Positions 17,401 to 25,608 are shown, numbered from the stretch's first letter. The stretch is 64,000 nt of DNA from Chitinophagaceae bacterium (GCA_027489035.1 JAIYAN010000005.1:33436-97435); one strand, 5' to 3'. A program made the numbers and translations. The notes: a model not told the origin generated them from the sequence alone.

Positions 17401-18789
17401 AGTAGTGCAGGTGCAGAAGTACAAAAGCCCTTAGCCACTGTAGTTATTGGTGGTTTAATAACAGCAACCTTCCTTACACTATTTGTTTTGCCGTTACTCT
17501 ATATCATTTTTAATACAAAAATTAATTTAAAAAGGAAGCCAAAAATGAAACCTATTACCACCGCAATTACTTTGTTATTATTATTCAGTGCAGTAAATGC
17601 AAATGCTCAAACAATAACCATAAATAGTGTAGATGAAGCAGTAAATTTCGCCATACAAAATAATTTAGCAATCAAATCAAGAGTCTTCAATATTGAAGCT
17701 TCTAAATCACTTAAAAAAACTGCAAACGAACTGCCCAAATTAGATTTCAATACACAACTTGGGCAGTACAATAGTATCAAGTTTGACAATGCCTTTCAGT
17801 TGTCTCAAACGATACCATTTCCTACGCTTTTTGGTGCAAAGAAAGAATTGCTCATTGCAGATGTAAAAGCTACACAAATTCAAAAAGACATAAGCATTTA
17901 CGAACTTAAAAATCAAGTAAGAATATTGTATTATCAAATTCAGTATCTACAATTTAATAAGCGAAAATTATTAGATGTAGATAGTTTATACAGTGAGTTT
18001 ATAAGAGTAGCAAATTTGCGATACAAAACAGGTGATACCAAAAGAATAGAAATCAATACTGCCGAAACCAAAAAGGGCGAAATCAATTTAATAGCACAGC
18101 AAAACGAAGTGTTTTTACAAAATGCTTATAAAAGTTTACAAGCATTACTCAATACTAAGGATAGTATCATAATGGCAGCCAAAAGTATGTATGAGCCTTT
18201 GCAAGTAAATACCCTTTTAGATAGCAATGCTTTTGCCAATCACCCTTATTTACAAAGCATATATCAAAATATGATTATTACCGAGCAAACAAAAAAAGTA
18301 GAAAAAGCACAAGGTTTACCCGACTTCAAAATAGGATACAGCAATCAATCTTTAATCGGTTTTCAAACCATTGATGGTGTAGATAAATATTTTGGTGCAG
18401 GCAATCGTTTTAGTGTAGTAAATATTGGTGTGGCTATTCCTTTAACTTTTGGTGCAACAAAAGCCCGAATAAAAAGTTTAGAATATCAGAAGCAGAGTTT
18501 GGATGCACAGGCAAAACAACAATCAGTATTGCTCAATGCTGAACTACAAAATGCATTGGCACAATATCAGCAAGATGTGCAACAATACAATTATTATAAA
18601 ATACAAGCTCTACCCAATGCTTCTGAAATTGTAAAAGCTGCACAATTGGGCTATCGTACAGGCGATATTAGTTATGTAGAGTATTTGTATGCTTTGCAAA
18701 CCGCTACAGATGTTCAATTGAATTACTTAAAAAGTATTCAACAAGTAAACCAATCAGTAGTAAATATAAATTCAATAATCAATAAATAA
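14425..18789 (+). CDS. CusA/CzcA-family RND efflux pump fused to a TolC-like outer-membrane channel
   Basis: A 1454-residue fusion. Residues 1-1035 are a heavy-metal RND transporter: LDAVPDIT-like SIDAVPDITNNQVQI, TM4 with FGLIVDGAVIIVEA (the Asp/Glu relay of metal RND pumps), GGEFIPTLAEGDFAFHC and twelve membrane helices in two sets. From Met1041 onwards comes a full outer-membrane efflux protein, including its own signal-peptide-like segment (TTAITLLLLFSAVNANAQ) and two OEP repeats (NLAIKSRVFNIEASKSLKK; LRYKTGD-like YKTGDTKRIEINTAE; GYRTGDISYVEYLYALQTA). Translation begins at GTG 14425 (V-L-D-K-I-I-K-F). A good ribosome site lies just before Met1041 (see findings). Confidence 0.93.
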   Translation: MLDKIIKFSIKNKLIIGVMTLLLIIWGVWSATKLSIDAVPDITNNQVQIITVCPTLAGQEVEQLVTFPIEQSLANIPNIEETRSISRFGLSVITVVFKDEVDIYFARQLINEKLKEATEKIPKGIGTPELAPVSTGLGEVYQYIIHPKKGSEAKYNAKDLRTMQDWIVARQLNGTPGIAEVNSFGGELKQYEVAVNPNRLKAMGVSIPDIFNALEANNQNTGGAYIDKKPNAYFIRGVGLVTSLEDVQNIAVKNTGSIPIFIKDVAEVRFGNAVRYGAMTFNGEVDAVGGVVMMLKGENSNNVVNRIKEKLPTIQKSLPDDIIIEPYLDRTDLVGRAMSTVEKNLIEGALIVIFVLVLFLGNFRAGLIVASAIPLAMLFALALMNVFGVSANLMSLGAIDFGLIVDGAVIIVEATLHHLGLRKSVTKLSQTEMDDEVFKSASKIRSSAAFGEIIILIVYVPILTLIGIEGKMFRPMAQTVGFAILGALILSLTYIPMMCALFLSKNKQHKRNFSDRMMDFFQSIYQPTLQKAIKIKYWLVGATVALFAVSLFVFSRMGGEFIPTLAEGDFAFHCILPQGSSLSQSIETSMQASRIIKKFDEVKMVVGKTGAAEVPTDPMPPEATDMMIILKPQKEWKTKKSFNQLADEINEKLEAIPGVFFEKNQPIQMRFNELMTGIRQDVAVKLFGENLDSLLLYANQVSKVVQSVKGATAPQVERISGLPQINIEYDRTRIANYGLTIENVNDIVSTAFAGKSTGVVYENERKFDLVVRLDSTYRSNIDDVNNLMIPTSSGSQIPLSQVANVKYKLGPAQISREAGKRRIVIGFNVKGRDVQSVVKEIQTKLATQVKLPSGYYFTYGGTFENLQKASKRLMIAVPVSLLLIFILLYFTFKSFKQAGLIFTAIPMSAIGGVFALLLRGMPFSISAGIGFIALFGVAVLNGIVLIGTFNQLEKEGWTDVIKRVLEGTKIRLRPVLMTATVASLGFLPMALSSSAGAEVQKPLATVVIGGLITATFLTLFVLPLLYIIFNTKINLKRKPKMKPITTAITLLLLFSAVNANAQTITINSVDEAVNFAIQNNLAIKSRVFNIEASKSLKKTANELPKLDFNTQLGQYNSIKFDNAFQLSQTIPFPTLFGAKKELLIADVKATQIQKDISIYELKNQVRILYYQIQYLQFNKRKLLDVDSLYSEFIRVANLRYKTGDTKRIEINTAETKKGEINLIAQQNEVFLQNAYKSLQALLNTKDSIIMAAKSMYEPLQVNTLLDSNAFANHPYLQSIYQNMIITEQTKKVEKAQGLPDFKIGYSNQSLIGFQTIDGVDKYFGAGNRFSVVNIGVAIPLTFGATKARIKSLEYQKQSLDAQAKQQSVLLNAELQNALAQYQQDVQQYNYYKIQALPNASEIVKAAQLGYRTGDISYVEYLYALQTATDVQLNYLKSIQQVNQSVVNINSIINK

Positions 18790-18797
18790 TTAGGATA

Positions 18798-20117
18798 ATG
18801 AAATTTTCAAAAATAATAAATAAAATAAGCCAAATTAATACGTTGGCAATAGCAATGATACTATTTGCAGCTATTATCATTACTTTTTCTTCCTGCAATA
18901 ACCACACAGAAGGCGATGGGCATAATAACAGTACAGAAGAAAAAACAACAGAAAAGAAAAACGAAACAGCCCAAGAAGAAGCACCCACTATTGCAACACT
19001 TACTGAAGAACAAGTAAAGACAGTTGGAATAACTTATGGTGCTATGGAAATGAAGGAACTTACCGCTACTATTAAAGCCAATGGAAATTTAAAAGTTCCA
19101 AATAATAATAAGGCAAATGCTACTTCGCTATATGGCGGTGTTATTAAAACACTCAATGTACAAATAGGTAGTTATGTAAAAAAAGGGCAAGTTATTGCAA
19201 CAATTGCCAATCCTCAGTTTATACAGTTGCAAGAAGAATATTTAACTACAGGCAGTAAAATTACATTTGCTCAGCAAGAATTAGCAAGACAAAAAGAATT
19301 GAACGAAGGCAATGCAGGAGCAAAAAAGAATTTGCAAAATGCTGAGGCAGAATTAAAAACTTTACAAACTCGTAGAGCTTCATTGCAACAGCAAATTCAA
19401 TTAATGGGTATTAATCCCAATAGTGTTTCTAACTCTAACTTGCAATCTGCTTTAGTGGTTACAAGTCCATTGAGTGGTACTGTAAGTAATGTTTTTGCAA
19501 AAATTGGTTCTTATGTAGATGTATCTTCACCAGTTGCCGAAATTGTGGATAATAGTGCTTTGCACTTAGACCTAAATGTATTTGAAAAAGATTTGCCTTA
19601 TTTGAAAGTGGGTCAAACCATACATTTTACCTTAACTAACAATCCTGCAAACGAGTATGATGCACAAGTGTATAGCATAGGTACAGCTTTTGAAAATGAA
19701 AGCAAGACCATACCCATACACTGTAATGTAAAAGGCAATAAAACAGGCTTAATAGATGGTATGAATATAACAGCTATCGTAAGCCTTAATAATGCAACAA
19801 TGCCTGCCGTACCCAACGATGCCATTGTAGAAGCTGATGGTAAGTTTTATATTTTTATTGTCACTACAAAAAAGCCAGAAGAACACCACGAAGAAGAAAA
19901 CGAAGGGCATAACCACGATAAAGAAGAAAGTAAGCACAAAGACGATTCAAAAGGCAATACCAATTTTGAGAAAATAGAAGTGGCAAAAGGGGTAAGTAAT
20001 ATGGGCTTTACCGCTATTACGGCTGTATCAGAAATACCACAAGGTGCTAAAATTGTAACAAAAGGAGCATTCTTTATTAATGCTAAGCTAAGTAACACAG
20101 GCGAACACGAACATTAA
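18798..20117 (+). CDS. RND periplasmic adaptor (CusB/CzcB-type) lipoprotein
   Basis: A 439-residue membrane-fusion protein that connects the RND pump to its channel. It has a lipoprotein signal (ITFSSCN), a His/Glu-rich N-terminal linker, a barrel-sandwich hybrid (YGGVIKTLNVQIGSYVKKGQ), a coiled-coil hairpin (QEELARQKEL to RASLQQQIQ), and the second half of the lipoyl motif (VTSPLSGTVSNVFAKIGSYV). A His-rich insert (EEHHEEENEGHNHDKEESKH, near 355-375) probably binds zinc or cadmium. It starts 8 bp after the pump gene. Confidence 0.93.
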   Translation: MKFSKIINKISQINTLAIAMILFAAIIITFSSCNNHTEGDGHNNSTEEKTTEKKNETAQEEAPTIATLTEEQVKTVGITYGAMEMKELTATIKANGNLKVPNNNKANATSLYGGVIKTLNVQIGSYVKKGQVIATIANPQFIQLQEEYLTTGSKITFAQQELARQKELNEGNAGAKKNLQNAEAELKTLQTRRASLQQQIQLMGINPNSVSNSNLQSALVVTSPLSGTVSNVFAKIGSYVDVSSPVAEIVDNSALHLDLNVFEKDLPYLKVGQTIHFTLTNNPANEYDAQVYSIGTAFENESKTIPIHCNVKGNKTGLIDGMNITAIVSLNNATMPAVPNDAIVEADGKFYIFIVTTKKPEEHHEEENEGHNHDKEESKHKDDSKGNTNFEKIEVAKGVSNMGFTAITAVSEIPQGAKIVTKGAFFINAKLSNTGEHEH

Positions 20118-20128
20118 AAAATATTAAA

Positions 20129-20731
20129 ATGGAACAATTTCTTAAATACTATTTACCCTTTTACATTTTACTGTATTTTGCTATCGCCTTTTTTATTCCA
20201 TCATATAGAACGTATAAAAAAACAGGTGTAAATCCAATTACTTTTGGTAAGGAAGATACAGCACACAATTACATAGGCTTAGTAATGAAAATTCTTATTG
20301 CTCTTTTGTTTTTTAGTGTCTTTTTATATTCTTTCGGCTATAATTATTATAAATTTCTTGTACCTATATCTTATTTAGAAAACCAAAGTTTAAAAATAGT
20401 TGGGCTTATTCTTATTCACTTAGCACTAATTTGGATTTGTATTGCTCAATATCAAATGAGTACCAGTTGGCGAATTGGTATTGATGAGGAAAATGATACA
20501 GAGTTAGTTACACAAGGTGTTTTTTCTATTTCCAGAAATCCTATTTTTTTAGGAATGATTATAAGTGTATTCGGTTTGTTTTTGGTTATTCCAAATGCCC
20601 TTACCTTTTTCCTAACGCTATCTACATACTTTATCATTCAAATTCAAATACGATTAGAAGAAGAATTTTTAGAGAAAAAACACAGAGAAGCTTATTCAAA
20701 TTACAAATTAAAAACTAATAGATTGATTTAA
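20129..20731 (+). CDS. ICMT-like membrane methyltransferase family protein
   Basis: A 200-residue integral membrane protein with about five helices and the C-terminal signature of isoprenylcysteine carboxyl methyltransferase / PEMT-like enzymes: TQGVFSISRNPIFLGM (about 129-144) and a terminal EEEFLEKKHREAYSNY. These proteins are frequent in Cus/Czc operons, but the substrate there is unknown. It sits 11 bp after the adaptor gene and one base before the P-type ATPase gene. Confidence 0.82.
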   Translation: MEQFLKYYLPFYILLYFAIAFFIPSYRTYKKTGVNPITFGKEDTAHNYIGLVMKILIALLFFSVFLYSFGYNYYKFLVPISYLENQSLKIVGLILIHLALIWICIAQYQMSTSWRIGIDEENDTELVTQGVFSISRNPIFLGMIISVFGLFLVIPNALTFFLTLSTYFIIQIQIRLEEEFLEKKHREAYSNYKLKTNRLI

Positions 20732-20732
20732 T

Positions 20733-22769
20733 ATGGAACATAAACATATATATGATGCACAAGGTAAACAACTTTGCTGCACACAAACTGAAAAAATATA
20801 CACTAAGGCAGGTACAGGTGAATTAGTAAAAGAGCATTCAAAAAATGATGGACATAACCACAATGAACATTCAGATGAAGAAGGACACGGCCATTCAAGT
20901 GACAATGACAGTACCTTCAAAATGTTTTTTCCTTCTGTTATTTCCTTTGCATTGCTACTAATAGCCATCGCATTTGATAATTATTTTCCACAAACTTGGT
21001 TCACAGGTTGGGTACGTATTATTTGGTATGTAGCAGCTTATGCACCTGTTGGTTTTCCAGTTGTAAAAGAAGCGATTGTTGCCATAAGCAAAGGCGAAAT
21101 ATTTTCGGAATTTTTATTGATGAGTATTGCCACAATTGGAGCATTTACAATTGGCGAATATCCCGAAGCTGTGGCTGTGATGTTGTTTTATGCTGTAGGC
21201 GAAGTGTTTCAAACCTTAGCTGTAAAAAGAGCCAAATCTAATATAAAATCGTTGCTTGACCAGCGACCAGATGAAGTAACAATTTTACAAAATAACGAAG
21301 CCAAGGTAGTAAAAGCCGAAAGTGTGAATATTGGTGATGTTATTCAACTAAAACCAGGTGAAAAATTAGGATTAGATGGTGAATTGCTTTCAGAAAATGC
21401 TTCATTTAATACAGCAGCACTCACAGGTGAAAGTAAACCCGATACCAAAGAAAAAGGCGAAACTGTATTGGCAGGAATGATAAATTTGAATACTGTTGCC
21501 CAAGTAAAAGTCACAACAGCCTATACCGATAGTAAGCTAAGTAAAATTTTAGAATTAGTACAAAACGCTACAGCCCAAAAAGCACCTACTGAATTATTCA
21601 TTAGAAAATTTGCAAAAATATATACCCCTATTGTGGTGTTATTAGCTATACTTATTACAGTCCTTCCATACTTTTTTGTTGAAAATTATGTATTCAGTCA
21701 ATGGCTTTACAGAGCCTTAGTTTTCTTAGTTATTTCTTGTCCTTGTGCATTGGTAATATCAATTCCTTTGGGATATTTTGGTGGAATTGGAGCAGCCAGT
21801 AAAAATGGTATCTTGTTTAAAGGCAGTAATTTTTTAGATATTATCGCCAATATTCAAAATGTGGTTATGGATAAAACAGGTACAATGACCGAAGGGGTTT
21901 TTAAAGTGCAGGAAGTAGTATTAAAACCTGAATTTAATAAAGATGAAATTTTGCAAATGGTAAATGCTTTGGAAAGCCAAAGTACACACCCAGTTGCCAC
22001 AGCTATTCATAATTTTGTAGGCAAAATAGATAACAATATTGTATTACAAAATGTAGAAGAAATATCAGGACACGGCTTAAAAGCTGAGGTAAATGGAAAA
22101 GAATTATTGGTTGGTAATTTCAAACTAATGGATAAATTTTCTATAAAATATGACATTGACCCAACAACAATAGTATATACCTTAATAGCTGTTTCTTATG
22201 ATAAAAAATTTGTAGGCTACCTCACCATTGCAGATAGTATAAAAGAAGATGCACAAGAAACCATTGATAAGCTAAAAACATTGGGTGTAAAAACTACAAT
22301 GCTCAGTGGAGATAAAAGTACAGTAGTAAAATTTGTTGCAAATAAATTAGGAATAGCAAATGCCTTTGGCGATTTATTACCCGAAGACAAAGTAAATAAA
22401 GTAAAAGAAATTATTGGGAAAAATGAAACCGTTGCTTTTGTAGGCGATGGTGTAAACGATGCACCAGTAGTAGCTTTAAGCAATGTAGGTATTGCAATGG
22501 GTGGCTTAGGCAGTGATGCTACTATTGAAACAGCAGATGTTGTAATTCAAGACGACAAGCCGAGTAAAATACCAATGGCAATCAATATCGGTAAACAAAC
22601 CAAAAAAATTGTTTGGCAAAATATTGCATCTGCATTTGTGGTAAAAGGAATTGTATTAATACTTGGAGCAGGTGGATTAGCAACAATGTGGGAAGCTGTT
22701 TTTGCAGATGTAGGTGTGGCTTTATTAGCAATTTTAAATGCGGTAAGTATACAAAGAATGAAGTTTTAG
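20733..22769 (+). CDS. Zn/Cd-type P1B ATPase
   Basis: A 678-residue heavy-metal P-type ATPase exporting soft divalent cations from the cytoplasm. Motifs: actuator TGES (231-234), CPC in ISCPCALVISIPLGYFGG (336-338), phosphorylation site DKTGT (380-384), the HP motif THPVATA, and hinge GDGVNDAP. The sequence after CPC and the late ADVGVALLAILNA segment (Asp in the last helix) indicate the P1B-2 class (Zn, Cd, Pb) rather than a copper pump. There is no HMA domain; instead the N-terminus has LCCTQTE and a His-rich stretch (HNHNEHSDEEGHGH). It is the last gene of the locus. Confidence 0.93.
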   Translation: MEHKHIYDAQGKQLCCTQTEKIYTKAGTGELVKEHSKNDGHNHNEHSDEEGHGHSSDNDSTFKMFFPSVISFALLLIAIAFDNYFPQTWFTGWVRIIWYVAAYAPVGFPVVKEAIVAISKGEIFSEFLLMSIATIGAFTIGEYPEAVAVMLFYAVGEVFQTLAVKRAKSNIKSLLDQRPDEVTILQNNEAKVVKAESVNIGDVIQLKPGEKLGLDGELLSENASFNTAALTGESKPDTKEKGETVLAGMINLNTVAQVKVTTAYTDSKLSKILELVQNATAQKAPTELFIRKFAKIYTPIVVLLAILITVLPYFFVENYVFSQWLYRALVFLVISCPCALVISIPLGYFGGIGAASKNGILFKGSNFLDIIANIQNVVMDKTGTMTEGVFKVQEVVLKPEFNKDEILQMVNALESQSTHPVATAIHNFVGKIDNNIVLQNVEEISGHGLKAEVNGKELLVGNFKLMDKFSIKYDIDPTTIVYTLIAVSYDKKFVGYLTIADSIKEDAQETIDKLKTLGVKTTMLSGDKSTVVKFVANKLGIANAFGDLLPEDKVNKVKEIIGKNETVAFVGDGVNDAPVVALSNVGIAMGGLGSDATIETADVVIQDDKPSKIPMAINIGKQTKKIVWQNIASAFVVKGIVLILGAGGLATMWEAVFADVGVALLAILNAVSIQRMKF

Positions 22770-22788
22770 CCCCCAGCCAACGCACAAA

Positions 22789-23227
22789 AAAAAATACGGC
22801 TTTGGGCTTTGCCAAGACACAATACCAAAGCTTAAAGCCCTCTAAGGTATTGCAGTCAGTTTTTAACTGTCATATTTTTTGTGGCTATGCTACCCAAGAC
22901 TATTGGCACATTGCAATACTCACTTCGTTGCGTTTGCAAAGAGCCAAGCTAACCCACAGCATAGCAACAAAAAAACGCTTCGTTCCAACCACCACCACCA
23001 CTTCGCTTATGCCAGTATAAAAACTGCCTGAAGCTACATTAACATAATGTGGCATTATAGGTTCACTTCGTACTGCCCTTTGCTACGCTTATGCAAGCAT
23101 CCAAACACACAGGGCAGTCCTATAATACACATTATGTGTAAGTAGCCAATACCTTAGCCCACTAAAAAAGCTATTCTCTATTATTGTTTTTAATGGTATA
23201 GCTTTTTTATTGGAAGCCGTATTTTTT
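22789..23227. repeat. Large nested palindromic structure 1 (two arms)
   Basis: A perfect 14-bp outer stem (AAAAAATACGGCTT at 22789-22802 with its complement at 23214-23227) encloses an 11-bp stem (CTAAGGTATTG at 22842-22852 with CAATACCTTAG at 23147-23157). Inside are two branched hairpins: 22857-23026, with a 17-bp stem (TTTTTTGTGGCTATGCT at 22875-22891; complement at 22958-22974, one mismatch), and 23033-23146, with stems GCTAC, ACATAATGTG, ATTATAGG and CTGCCCT on the left, all matched on the right. The octamer GCCAACGC flanks both sides (22776 and 23229). Confidence 0.75.
23164..23208 (+). terminator. Hairpin with T-tract after the metal locus
   Basis: AAAAAAGCTAT (23164-23174) pairs with ATAGCTTTTTT (23198-23208), with a 23-base loop. 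It could act as a terminator on either strand. It is 395 bp after the ATPase stop and also lies inside the large palindrome. Confidence 0.5.
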
Positions 23228-23279
23228 CGCCAACGCTTCTCCCCCCAAGCCACACACCCCAACCACCCTTTTCAATGGT

Positions 23280-23506
23280 GCAGAAAAAAAATAAAGCATT
23301 AATTTATTGCTGCCAATGTGCTTAATAAAGTGTTCATTCATTTCGTTTCTTTGCGTTTCGGCAGGCTGTCGCTAATATGCCTACACTTCATTGCACTACA
23401 TTCATTTCACACATTATTTTAAGCACCCCACAGCAAGAGTATTTCGTACCTCATACACTTGCTTTCAGCCAACGCCACTACTGTAGGTATGCTTTATTTT
23501 TTCTGC
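23280..23506. repeat. Large nested palindromic structure 2
   Basis: The outer stem pairs GCAGAAAAAAAATAAAGCAT (23280-23299) with ATGCTTTATTTTTTCTGC (23489-23506), with a two-base bulge. An inner stem pairs GTGCTTAA (23318-23325) with TTAAGCAC (23419-23426). A GCCAACGC copy lies inside the right arm at 23468. No gene is convincing in this stretch. Confidence 0.65.
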
Positions 23507-23608
23507 GTCTTGTTTACCCCAATCCATCGCTTCAAAAGGAATTTGTTTTTTAGTAGATAATAGGAATGAAGATGTAAAAGTTTTCCAAAGAGAAAAAACA
23601 AACCGAAT

Positions 23609-23800
23609 AAAAAGGAAAGCAAAGTTAGGTGGCTCACACAAGCCAACGCTACAAAAAGCCCAAAAGACTACGGCATAATGGCAAGGCATTTAATGTGCTT
23701 CGCAATATTATTTTTTTGCCTTGCCAGCCTTCGGCACTTATTCCGTTTCCTTTTGGTCTTTTTCCTTCGCCACCTCTTTGAATGCTTTCTTTTTTTTCTG
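23609..23800. repeat. Large nested palindromic structure 3, upstream of DUF6943-like gene
   Basis: Outer stems pair AAAAGGAAAGCAAAG and GGTGGC (23628-23633) with GCCACC (23769-23774) and GAATGCTTTCTTTTT. The inner stem pairs CCCAAAAGAC and GGCAAGGCA with TGCCTTGCC (23717-23725) and CCTTTTGG (23749-23756). The core words GACTACGGCATAATG and GGCACTTATTCCGTTTCC recur in the structure at 24347-24536. GCCAACGC is at 23642. Confidence 0.7.
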
Positions 23801-23871
23801 TTTTTTTCTTTGTAAAAATATTATGTTGGTTTTCGCCACAGCAAGGAACAAAGCAGGTAACAATTAAAGCA

Positions 23872-24309
23872 ATGTTTCTTATGCAGTCAGTAAAAATTTA
23901 CACATTCAATCCAAAAAATCCAGTAAACGAATTTGATATTTACGTTTTATGCAAAGGCTTAAATAGTGGCAAGCCACTTGAAAAGCCTTGCCCTAATTGT
24001 TTTGTAGTAGCTTGTAAAAATCAAGCAGATAAAGACTTTTACACCACCTTACTTTTTGGCTTATGGAAAATAAAGCACTTTTACCCATATCATACAGGCT
24101 CTGTTATTCCATTTATTCGCATTTCAGATTTCAAGCAAATAGTAAAGGAACAAGCCAACCGAGTAAGTATAAAGCCACAAGATTTTATTGAAGATGTACA
24201 CAAGTTCAAATTAATTGAGCGAAAGCAAAAACAGATTTACGAACAAATGGCATTGCTAAACGATGTAAAAAGAGCCTTAATATACAGGCATTTCCACAGC
24301 AAACGATAA
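23872..24309 (+). CDS. Conserved small protein (DUF6943-like)
   Basis: About 145 residues from Met at 23872 (or 142 from Met at 23881). Recognisable features are LCKGLNSGKPLEKPCPNCFV (about 23-42), FYTTLLFGLWKIKHFYPYHT and GSVIPFIRISDFKQI, which I associate with the DUF6943 family of Bacteroidota mobile elements; the function is unknown. The C-terminus is a basic helix. The longer frame back to 23782 was rejected because it reads into the palindrome. The gene stands alone between two related palindromes. Confidence 0.65.
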   Translation: MFLMQSVKIYTFNPKNPVNEFDIYVLCKGLNSGKPLEKPCPNCFVVACKNQADKDFYTTLLFGLWKIKHFYPYHTGSVIPFIRISDFKQIVKEQANRVSIKPQDFIEDVHKFKLIERKQKQIYEQMALLNDVKRALIYRHFHSKR

Positions 24310-24346
24310 TGGTGGGCTGAATGTGCTATGAACTGCCGTATAAAAA

Positions 24347-24536
24347 TTTAATATGCAAAGTTAGCAAGGGTGGCTAACCCACAAAGCCAACAAAAAAAAC
24401 CAAAAGACTACGGCATAATGCAAAAAAAATAGTTGCAAGGCGATGCCAAATTTGCATCTATTTTTTTGCACCCTTCGGGACTTATTCCGTTTCCTTTTGG
24501 TTTTTTTACCACCCTTGCACTGAGAAGCATATTAAA
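24347..24536. repeat. Large nested palindromic structure 4, downstream of DUF6943-like gene
   Basis: Successive stems: TTTAATATGC (24347-24356) with GCATATTAAA (24527-24536); GCAAGGGTGG (24364-24373) with CCACCCTTGC (24509-24518); AAAAAACCAAAAG with CTTTTGGTTTTTT; TGCAAAAAAAATAG with CTATTTTTTTGCA; and a terminal GATGC/GCATC hairpin. It shares ACCAAAAGACTACGGCATAA and GACTTATTCCGTTTCCTTTT with structure 3. GCCAAC (24386) is retained without the final GC. Confidence 0.75.
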
Positions 24537-24547
24537 TATTTTATACT

Positions 24548-24781
24548 ATGTCAGTACAGCACATTTCCCAGTCAGCCACCAGTTCAGCAGTTTGCAGCTG
24601 TGGCTCTTGTCAGTCAGGCTCTTTAGTAGCCGTTTCGCCTTTTGCCCATCAGCGTAGGGTTCGTAGGCGTTTTTTCAATTGGTCACCTTCTTTAGGTTGC
24701 CGTGTTTACAATTTGGCTTGTGGTTGTTCCCTTTGGGTTTATGCTTCAGGTCAGCGTTTCGTTTCATCTTTGCCCTTTTAG
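24548..24781 (+). CDS. Doubtful 77-residue Cys-containing ORF
   Basis: An open frame directly after palindrome 4, starting MSVQHISQSATSSAVCSCGS and ending ASGQRFVSSLPF. It contains CSCGSC and LACGCS. There is no clear ribosome site and composition is unlike neighbouring genes (Ser/Cys/Arg-rich). No family is recognised; it could be non-coding. Confidence 0.3.
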   Translation: MSVQHISQSATSSAVCSCGSCQSGSLVAVSPFAHQRRVRRRFFNWSPSLGCRVYNLACGCSLWVYASGQRFVSSLPF

Positions 24782-24794
24782 GGCATTGATGATA

Positions 24795-24825
24795 CAAAAA
24801 AGAAAGCCCCACCAAATGGCAGGGC
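24795..24825 (-). terminator. Intrinsic terminator of the minus-strand 24853-25608 gene
   Basis: On the minus strand AGCCCTGCCATTTGGTGGGG forms a stem with a four-base loop (24805-24825), followed by TTTCTTTTTT. It lies 28 bp after the stop codon. Confidence 0.7.
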
Positions 24826-24852
24826 TAACTTCAACTGATAAGAAAGAATATT

Positions 24853-25608
24853 TTAGTTACCGTCAACTTTCACAATTGCTAATGGATTGTACACACCATT
24901 TTTTAATGGGTACATTTGACCGTTAACCTCTTGGTAAAACTCAACACCCAACACCAAGAATAAAGGCTTAGTGCTGTTTGCAGTAACTGTATTGGTAAGA
25001 GTAATTGCTGCAGTAGCCACAGTATCCCAGGCAATAATTGCACTTCCATTTTCATCTACAACAAAGGTTTCATTTTCAAAATCAACTTCTGCACCAGCAG
25101 TTTCAATTTTGAAGTGAGTAGTACCAGAAGGAGCAGCAATCATTGTATAAGGCACAAATGATGCAAGGGAAATTTCTAAAGTTCCAGCAGTTCGGTTAAT
25201 GGTTGCCGTATATGGAGCATATAACGCATTACCAAGCTTTCCTTTGATGTTAAATTCAAAGCCTTCTAATAGTTCGGCTTCGCCATCAATCACATTTCTT
25301 TGACCTCTTGGATTGGTTAAATCGGCTTGTATAACCTTAACCATTTCAGAAGTCAAACGGCCAACCATTCGGTTGTCGGCAGAATTTTGCAAAATTGTTC
25401 TTAATGAAGTTCGTAAAAGCTTACCAGCTTTTCCAGCAGCACCAAATTCAGCACCGTTTTCCCTTGTTCTTTGAAAGTTAGGGTCGGTTGCTATTCGTGA
25501 AGCTTCAACACCACCTTTTTCTCTTGCAAGATGTCCATCTTGCGTCTTGTAGAATGTAATACCACCAAGTGTACCATTCAATTTTATCAAACCTGATTGT
25601 CTTGCCAT
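24853..25608 (-). CDS. Conserved Bacteroidota hypothetical protein, 251 residues
   Basis: The protein begins MARQSGLIKLNGTLGGITFY and continues with a charged region (DGHLAREKGGVEASRIATDP, NFQRTRENGAEFGAAGKAGK). The C-terminal half is beta-rich (VVDENGSAIIAWDT, ITLTNTVTANSTKPLFLVLG). I recognise the general pattern from many Bacteroidota genomes, but no function is known to me. There is no signal peptide or membrane segment. It is transcribed away from the islands, with its own terminator downstream. Confidence 0.8.
   Translation of the reverse strand: MARQSGLIKLNGTLGGITFYKTQDGHLAREKGGVEASRIATDPNFQRTRENGAEFGAAGKAGKLLRTSLRTILQNSADNRMVGRLTSEMVKVIQADLTNPRGQRNVIDGEAELLEGFEFNIKGKLGNALYAPYTATINRTAGTLEISLASFVPYTMIAAPSGTTHFKIETAGAEVDFENETFVVDENGSAIIAWDTVATAAITLTNTVTANSTKPLFLVLGVEFYQEVNGQMYPLKNGVYNPLAIVKVDGN

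Noticed and set aside
22613..23020. 135-codon frame overlapping the ATPase end
   Set aside because: Mostly a shadow of the P1B ATPase gene, then reads into palindrome 1.
22789..24536. Possible CRISPR array or classical integron attC sites
   Set aside because: Repeats are not identical or regularly spaced, and no cas or intI gene is present. Canonical attC core sites (RYYYAAC ... GTTRRRY) are not found at the right places, although the architecture is similar.
24433..24657. Open frame on the plus strand, 74 codons
   Set aside because: It starts inside palindrome 4 and reads the A/T-rich stem arms; no plausible protein.
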